Positions 58,001-64,000 of a stretch of DNA of 64,000 nt are shown here, in pieces. Origin of the DNA: Tanypteryx hageni. Lineage: Eukaryota; Arthropoda; Insecta; Odonata; Petaluridae. How positions within the stretch are numbered: the stretch's first letter is position 1; every line of letters begins with the position of its first letter. The stretch spans positions 79,248,572 through 79,312,571 of the forward strand of contig CM054116.1 of assembly GCA_028673005.1 (NCBI GenBank), written 5' to 3'. The position numbers were made by a program, and so were the translations under genes. The notes under the pieces are model-generated. The model ran no database searches, was not told the origin of the DNA, and saw only the letters and a program-made list of their open reading frames with translations.

Positions 58001-59589
58001 CCAGTTCATTATGAGTAGAATTTCTCAGGAATTTTCGAGTAACTTTAATGATACCAATTGTGGTGCAAGTTGCTGGAGTGCAATTAAATTTTTTCATTTT
58101 TTAAAGCTTTAAAAAATCGTTTTCAATAAATATTTTGTCTATCAGAGTCATAAGCGGTGAATAGGAATTTCAGTTTATGCAAATTTCATCCATCATATAA
58201 ATTTTCGCGGTGTTTATTACTGACTAAAGGGAAAAAATGCTGTTAATTATCTCCCTAGTACACTGTATGGGAGAAATGAGTTGGTTTTGTAATTTTGAGC
58301 TGTCATTATTTATTAATGTTTTCATCAAACCGGATGACTCAATCCTAGAAGGATTTATTGTATTTTTTAAATCAGGAAGTTAGACACTTTGGTCATCCTT
58401 GTAACCGGATGAATTGAAAAACTTTTTGAGAAAGCTGATAGTGAATTTTTAAAAATATGCGTGTATCCGACTGAAGCCTCGCTAAAAAAAGACGCGCTGC
58501 GGAAACCGTACGTCAAATACTTTTAATCCATAAACACGTTTTTTTAGAAGGTGCCTCTTGGATTCCAGCTGACATGTTTAGAGCTTGGGGGTTGGGCGAT
58601 GGAAATAGGAAGTGTAAATGATGAGGCGCGGGAAATAGGTGATGGAATTCGAGGGTTTTATCACTTCATTTGATCCAATAAAAATAAGATGCGGTTAGAG
58701 ATGCCACTCGCGGAGCGTGGAAAATAAAAAAGTCGGCAAAAGCTTTTTTTTCTCCTTCGATTTTCTCCATCTCTTTCCGGAGTCTATAAACAATATAACA
58801 ATTTCAATGAATTGAAATAAACCGGATAAGTAAGTTTTTCTTTTAAATCAGGGATACGACTGTCTATCCTAAATTGCATCATATTATTCTGCTTAGCAGC
58901 GTGGTTAATTTCTCGTTCATAGGCTAATAGTTGTATGAGTTCGAGGAGTGAGGAAAGTATCAGAGCTCTTAAAGAGAGTAATATTCTAAACTTTTAAACA
59001 TTACTTTTAAATTGTATATTTCTATGTGGCATAATTTACGTTGCATTTCATCGAGAATAATCTTGGAAACAGTAGCAGAAACAAAATCATGGATATTAAA
59101 CTAGCCAAGGTCTTAATCGCGAAAATTAATTTCAGTTAATGGGTTATTTTTAAGCAAAAAACTAGCAAACAAAATTTTCATTAAAATTTTTCTGCAGCCG
59201 ATCATAATTATTTAACGGCTTTCTTAATAGGTATCTTAGTTATTTAGACAGTTCTACTACTGTTAGTAGTCTATTATTTCATATTTTAATATTTGACTAG
59301 AAAAAATCACTGCTTAATACGTGATCGAATTCAGATGCTAATTTTCTTGTTTCGACATGAGCCACCGTCGCATTGTGAATTTTAATTTCGTGTACTGTAA
59401 CATCTTAGCATATAATTCGCGCCTACCTTCGCTAGCTTTTTGCACAAATAGAATGTTGATATCCCTTTGAAACCGTTTTTAGTATGTCACGAAAAATTGC
59501 AACATTGCGGTGGTAACAGTTTCTATAAACAGAAACTTTCAATTTTATCCCGGTATTATTCTTGAGATATGCAGCTATGTCGTCTATAA
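55042..59589. other. Long stretch without a recognised gene
   Basis: GC is raised at 55230-56110 and 57000-57400. A GAGAGA run lies at 55630-55650. Open frames at 55293-56302 (up to 113 codons) overlap one another on both strands and have no motif. The remainder is AT-rich. These islands could hold unrecognised regulatory DNA or an unannotated exon, but nothing supports a call. Confidence 0.4.
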
Positions 59590-60963
59590 CAATGGTGAGC
59601 AACCCACGGCCCGCGGGCCGCATGCGGCACTCGGGAGCGTTTTATGCGACTCGCGAAACTATGATTAATAAGTAGGGGTGTACAGGAGTTTCCCGTGGTA
59701 CAAAAATGCTTTTCGTCAAATTCGCCTTTGTTTAATCGTATACCTACTATAGTATTTGCTTTGAAATCAGAAAATTATTTTTCCTTATATAGTGGTAGCC
59801 CTGATTTTTTGATCCGTTCTAAACATATTTATTTCGTTTTCCCATGCTATATATACTCGCCCTATATACGAAATTTCTTTGAAATCCGTTCAGCCAACAC
59901 CTTCCTAATTCATAGTTACAGAAAAATTCTAACCTTGATATTGTGGTAGCCCTGTTTAGTCGACCCGATTGAAATATGATATTTTGGTTATTTATTTATA
60001 TGAAGATTATATATACTTGGCTAAAATCCATGACGTCAGTTCTCTAGAAATAAGTGTAAAAGAAATATTATTTTACTTTTTAGTATGGTATACCTGCTCT
60101 TTAGCTCCGCTTTAAACATTTTGATTTCATTATGGTATGTTGTACAAACCTTATATATAAAATTTAATTGAAATCAGTTCAGCCAATTCTTTCCAGATCC
60201 TTTATTACCGAAAGAGTTTAATTTATAATTGTGGCACCTCTGTTTGGCTGATTCGGTTTGAGTATGATAACATGGTTTTGTATATAGATATGTTTAAATT
60301 ATAAGTATTAAATTTGGTTGAAATTGATGCGGACATTTCAACACAGATACGTGTAAAAATATTTTTTTCTATTCCTTGTAGTGTGGCAGCTCTGCTTTCT
60401 ATATCTGAAATAAACATATTGATTTTGTTTTTTTTATGTTGTACACCTCCATAATACAAAATTTTGTTGAAATCGGTTCAGCCAATTCCTTCCAAATTTA
60501 TGATTACCGAAAAGTTTAATTTTGCAATTGTGGCACCCATGCTGAGTAGTTCCGGTTTATTTTGGTCATGTATTTATGTGAAGATTCTATGTACCAAATT
60601 TGGTTGAAATCGGTTCAGCCAATTCTTCCCTGATATATGCGTACGGACGGGCGGACATCCTGAAGATATTAGTGCTTTTCAGCAATGACGAAACGCACTA
60701 AAAAGTAATCCGTAAAATTTAACACACAAATTCATATCATATACATTCAAATTACGACAATAAAACACTTGAGTTTGAAATGCTAACCCTAAAACTTAAT
60801 TTAGACTTGATTTTCGCTTATATGATACCTCAGAATATCTAGTTAACGTCCGATTCCAAATTTAACTCGAACCGCCGAAGCATTGACAACTTGCAATGCG
60901 GCCCGCCAAGGTATTCGCAACCACCAATGCGGCCCGCCATATAGAAGAGGTTGCCCACCACTG
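59590..60963. mobile_element. hAT-ended element filled with tandem repeats
   Basis: The left end CAATGGTGAGCAACCCACGG continues into GCGGGCCGCATGCGGC. The right end, inverted, is CAGTGGTGGGCAACCTCTTC with GGCGGGCCGCATT. The 8-bp flanks GTCTATAA and GACTAGAT agree at five positions. The first 80 bases match the MITE at 1929-2257. No transposase is encoded; the interior is a tandem repeat array. Confidence 0.8.
59750..60640. repeat. About 145-bp diverged tandem repeats
   Basis: The motif GAAATCGGTTCAGCCAATTC or variants recurs at 59879, 60028 (degraded), 60172, 60318, 60470 and 60607, giving spacings of 137-152 bases. Between them TTGTGGCACC and ATTTATATGAAGATT-like segments also recur. About six units. 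Confidence 0.85.
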
Positions 60964-61030
60964 GACTAGATCTCATGTAGAAATTCTCATAATTTAATAT
61001 AAAAGGATAATTACTGTAATTTTAAATTTT

Positions 61031-61812
61031 TTCTCGTTTCAAAAATTGTTCCAACTTTCACAGCTTATGCCTGTCTGCATAGGATCTTCGGATCACATCA
61101 TTCCATCAATTTCATGTTTGGCAATCTCACCATTTGAGAGGAAGGAGTTTCTTTCGACGATCCACTGTAATTTTAAGTTAAAAGAATGGCAAACGGTTTT
61201 ATAAAATTTGTACCAATCCCACAAAATTAGGTACACTGATGGATTCTATGAATGATCGTTATCATCAGGTGTCGGCTTCTCTTACCACAAACAGGAGGGA
61301 CTTGGAGATGGGGGAGGGATTGGTTAAGGGATGAAAACTCTTAGAGGGAAATTCTATGAGTAAGAGCCATCGGCGTCAGATGTACCGAGAATAGTTAATG
61401 TCAGGAGGAAAATAACCGAGAGACAAGTGAGCGGGTTGGGGAGGGGAGGGAGGGGAGAGAGTAAGCTTGTGAGGGTCGGCGAGTAGGCGATAGCGATAAG
61501 TTAAAGCAGGGAGGACCGAGAGAAGTTTCGGGGTGTAGGATGGAAAGAGGTTATCGTTTACTAAGGCTGGGATGAAGGGGTTGAAGGTGGCGTAAAATTT
61601 CAAATTGTTCTTATGTGTTTAGCCTACGTCCTTTATCTAGCGTTTGAAGAATTTTGGGGATGAAGTTAGAATTATATTGGTTAATCAGAAGGTGTTTTGC
61701 GAGATGGATTGTTTTCATAACAATTTCCGTGTTGATGGAATAAATCGATCTGAAGATCCTATGCAGACAGGCATAAGCTCTAATGTCGGGGATAATTTTG
61801 AAACGCGGAAAA
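61031..61812. mobile_element. Inverted-repeat element, about 780 bp
   Basis: The arms 61031-61100 and 61746-61812 are inverted copies, with a core of 33 bases (61062-61094 and 61747-61779) differing at one position and containing ATGCCTGTCTGCATAGGATC. The interior is G-rich on the plus strand at 61300-61580. No coding sequence. Target duplications were not found. Confidence 0.75.
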
Positions 61813-61817
61813 AGTTT

Positions 61818-61888
61818 TATACGATAGTTCAGTGGTAGAATATCCGCCCGGCAAGTGGAAGACCCGGGTTCGATTCCCGGTCATAGCA
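61818..61888 (+). repeat. tRNA-like sequence, pseudogene or SINE head
   Basis: TAGTTCAGTGGTAGAAT and GGGTTCGATTCCCGG are intact D-arm and T-arm (A and B box) sequences of a glycine-like tRNA. The anticodon stem pairs, but the loop CCGGCAA has C instead of U at position 33 and would read GGC. The acceptor stem pairs poorly. It is therefore a tRNA pseudogene or SINE promoter rather than a working tRNA. Downstream 61897-61917 repeats the TTCTCGTTTCAAAA opening of the adjacent inverted-repeat arm. Confidence 0.65.
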
Positions 61889-61917
61889 GACTTTTTTCTC
61901 GTTTCAAAATGATTCCC

Positions 61918-62639
61918 AATATCGGTGTTGCTTGACTCTGGAAGTGAAATTTCGTCCGGTTTTTTTCCGGTATAGGACGCACTGCAACCGCAGAACTCCA
62001 GCTTGAAAACACCAGATTTGGAAAATTTATCGATTTTGTCTTTCCCGTTGCAGGGAATTTTCTGCAAGCTGAGGGCGTTATAAAACTCCGGATGAAATTC
62101 TTATTTCAGCGTATTATATAATAAGATAAGCCATGCATTCATAATCGATGCTCGTACATTACAATTAAGGAATAAACAAGACTTAATGAAAATTAATTTA
62201 AATTTAAAATCGCCACAAAATCAGCTTTTGGTATGGAAGCGATGAACGGTGTGGGGCTCATGGGACTGAAGGGCCATAATTAACTCTCTCGTTTCAATCG
62301 CTTGTGCTACTTGCAATTCGTCTGTTTGGTTAAGGATGTATCTCTTGAAGAAAATAATCCGAAATTGTAATATCAGTCGGCCATTTTTTTCTTGATAATT
62401 TTATCATCCTTGATTAGTAATTGACGATCTTGCCATAAAAAACATAGAATCTACGAGTCGAAGGGAATGGATCGAAAAAAATACGTAGTGCTTTTATTTT
62501 CATCTAGAGCATTATGTCCCCGCAGTGGATACGAGGCGAAAAAAGTGAAGGTGCAGAAAAGCGTCCTTTCACTTTGATTGGTGGCGACGACGTCTGCGAA
62601 TGTATATCACTAAAGCTCCCGCGATAAGCCCCATCTGCC
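61918..62639. other. No recognised gene
   Basis: May include the body of a SINE starting at 61818; no tail or target duplication could be fixed. Confidence 0.4.
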
Positions 62640-63080
62640 CTGATAGATGATGGCCAACATCTCTCTCCCCCCTCTTTCAACCCCACTTTCTCCTCTCCTT
62701 CCCCCTCTCCCTTTCTCTCTCTCTTTTCCCTTCTCTACCTTTCCCTTTCTCTCATCCCTTTCTCCTACTCACTTTCTCCCACTCTGTCCCTTCTGACTTT
62801 TTTCCTTCTCTTTATTTTCTATTCTTTTCCCTTCTTTTCTTTCTCTTCTTAATCCCACTGCTATTCTATATGTATTTCCTTTTATTCTATTCATCACTTT
62901 TATATTTTCTCTCAATGTCCCTCTTTTGCTCTTCCTCTTACTATTATCTTTCTCTTTTACTCTTTGCCTCTTCCTCTTTTTGCCTTTTTCTTTCTTTGCC
63001 ACGGTTTCATTCTTTTCTTCCCTCTTTCTCGGTCTTCTTGTCATCCTGTCTTTTTCTCGATTTTCTACCACCAGGAATTT
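62640..63080. repeat. Pyrimidine-rich low-complexity tract
   Basis: CT-rich plus strand (TCTCTCTCTC, CCCTTTCTC). The 110-codon Lys/Arg/Glu-rich frame on the minus strand (62769-63101) is a product of this composition. Confidence 0.8.
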
Positions 63081-64000
63081 AGAAGTCGGCTGACCAAACA
63101 TCTATCCCTATTGGGACTCGAAAAATCCTTTGGCTGCAGAAGAGAAAACCCTTTCTCCTTTGCTCCTCGATGGCTAGCTTAAAAAAAGACAAAGTTTCTT
63201 AGTCCTTTTCGTAGAATAGAATTCATTGCGTCGTTAGAGAGGGGTTTTAAGACGAAATGATCTGGTAAAATTGGACGAAGAACCCGGTCGGAATGTGACG
63301 GTATTGGGTTGACGGGAATAGGTTGGGATGACGTCAAGAGTGCGGCGATCGCATCTCTTTATGCGTGATGTGTGCGGTGGAGTGTGGGCTGACGCATTTT
63401 GTTTCACGCGTGAAAAGACTACGTTCAAATATGAGGACGTGTAAGATGCGAAGGCTCGATATTCGAAAATCTGTCATAGTGGCTGAAATAATGATCTTAT
63501 GCGGAGAAATCCATATGGTAGATCGATATATAACTTAGAGATGAGTACGAAAGGTAAATTTCTATATTTATCTATATTCGTCTTTCAGGAATCCTAATAA
63601 AACTTGAAATATAACTCGTAGTTTTTTAATTCATAAGTATCCATAATTTTGTCGAGACGGTGAAAAACGTATTTTTCCATAATTTGATTTTTATGTACTG
63701 TCACTATCCTAAATTTTACGAAAAAACTATAGTCTGAATTTTTACAGTCATTCACAAGTACTACTTTAATATTTCACAAATTTATTTCACCCCGTAAATA
63801 ATCATAGCTAAGGTTTATGAATAAAAGTATCTGTAAATTTATCATATAAAGATTTGTAGTGGTATTTTCATTCATTCCAACGTTACCAATACCATTAAAA
63901 TATATTATGTTGGCATATTTAAACAAAGGATGGCAATAATTTGAAAAAAGTAGTAGCACGGTAAAGCAAATAAAAATATATTATCATTATTATTGAAAAT
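63081..64000. other. No recognised gene
   Basis: GC is raised to about 63430, then AT-rich to the window edge. Short frames have no motif. Confidence 0.45.

Noticed and set aside
61818..61888. Functional tRNA
   Set aside because: Poor acceptor stem and C in place of U33; better explained as a pseudogene or SINE head.
62769..63182. Lys/Glu-rich 110-codon minus frame and hydrophobic plus frames
   Set aside because: Opposite readings of one CT-rich tract.
1..64000. CRISPR arrays, operons, riboswitches, phage or bacterial mobile systems
   Set aside because: No regularly spaced repeats of that kind, no dense coding and no bacterial gene structure; all signals are eukaryotic.

Overview
This is a 64 kb stretch of AT-rich eukaryotic nuclear DNA, most likely from an arthropod. 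The inference rests on the mixture of mobile elements (mariner/DUF4817-type, pogo, hAT, Helitron, Penelope, Jockey and RTE-like relics), long (TA)n tracts and tRNA-derived SINE sequence. I cannot name the species. I find no exon of a host gene that I can defend. Every protein-like segment I recognise belongs to a decayed transposable element, and the other open frames are short, lack recognisable motifs, or fall in low-complexity DNA. The window reads as a gene desert or a very large intron.

Layout. 1-3.3 kb: Helitron-like repeat, a GA-rich satellite tract, a small hAT element with a perfect 8-bp target duplication, and a long snap-back hairpin. 8.65-11.6 kb: dead RTE-like LINE (minus strand), a tRNA-like sequence and a hammerhead-like motif. 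18.1-19.6 kb: complete-length mariner-type element with intact ends but broken transposase, followed by a Helitron 3' end. 20.6-23.3 kb: small hAT MITE, a 1.5 kb Helitron-like element and a (TA)n-flanked 216-bp block. 28.5-31 kb: 5'-truncated Jockey-clade LINE and a second copy of the (TA)n-flanked block. 35.5-39.5 kb: a MITE, then a large foldback element with arms of several hundred bp, interrupted by a Penelope insertion in the left arm and a hAT insertion in the right arm, both with target duplications. 42.9-49.8 kb: dense nest of Helitron pieces (helicase C-terminus with its 3' hairpin, zinc-finger N-terminal part), two Tc1/mariner families joined together, a SINE inside a further element, and an RTE-like fragment. 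50-55 kb: exact 116-bp tandem duplication, hAT MITE, pogo/Tigger relic and two Helitron-like units in tandem. 59.6-61.9 kb: 1.4 kb hAT-ended element filled with about 145-bp repeats, an inverted-repeat element and a tRNA-like sequence.

The elements do not act as a pathway; their relations are those of nesting and relative age. The clearest chronology is at 35.8-39.5 kb, where two later insertions interrupt an older palindromic element. The signals most worth following are a recurring hammerhead-like motif in Penelope-like and (TA)n-flanked sequences, the Helitron family with its hairpin 3' ends, and the nested foldback.
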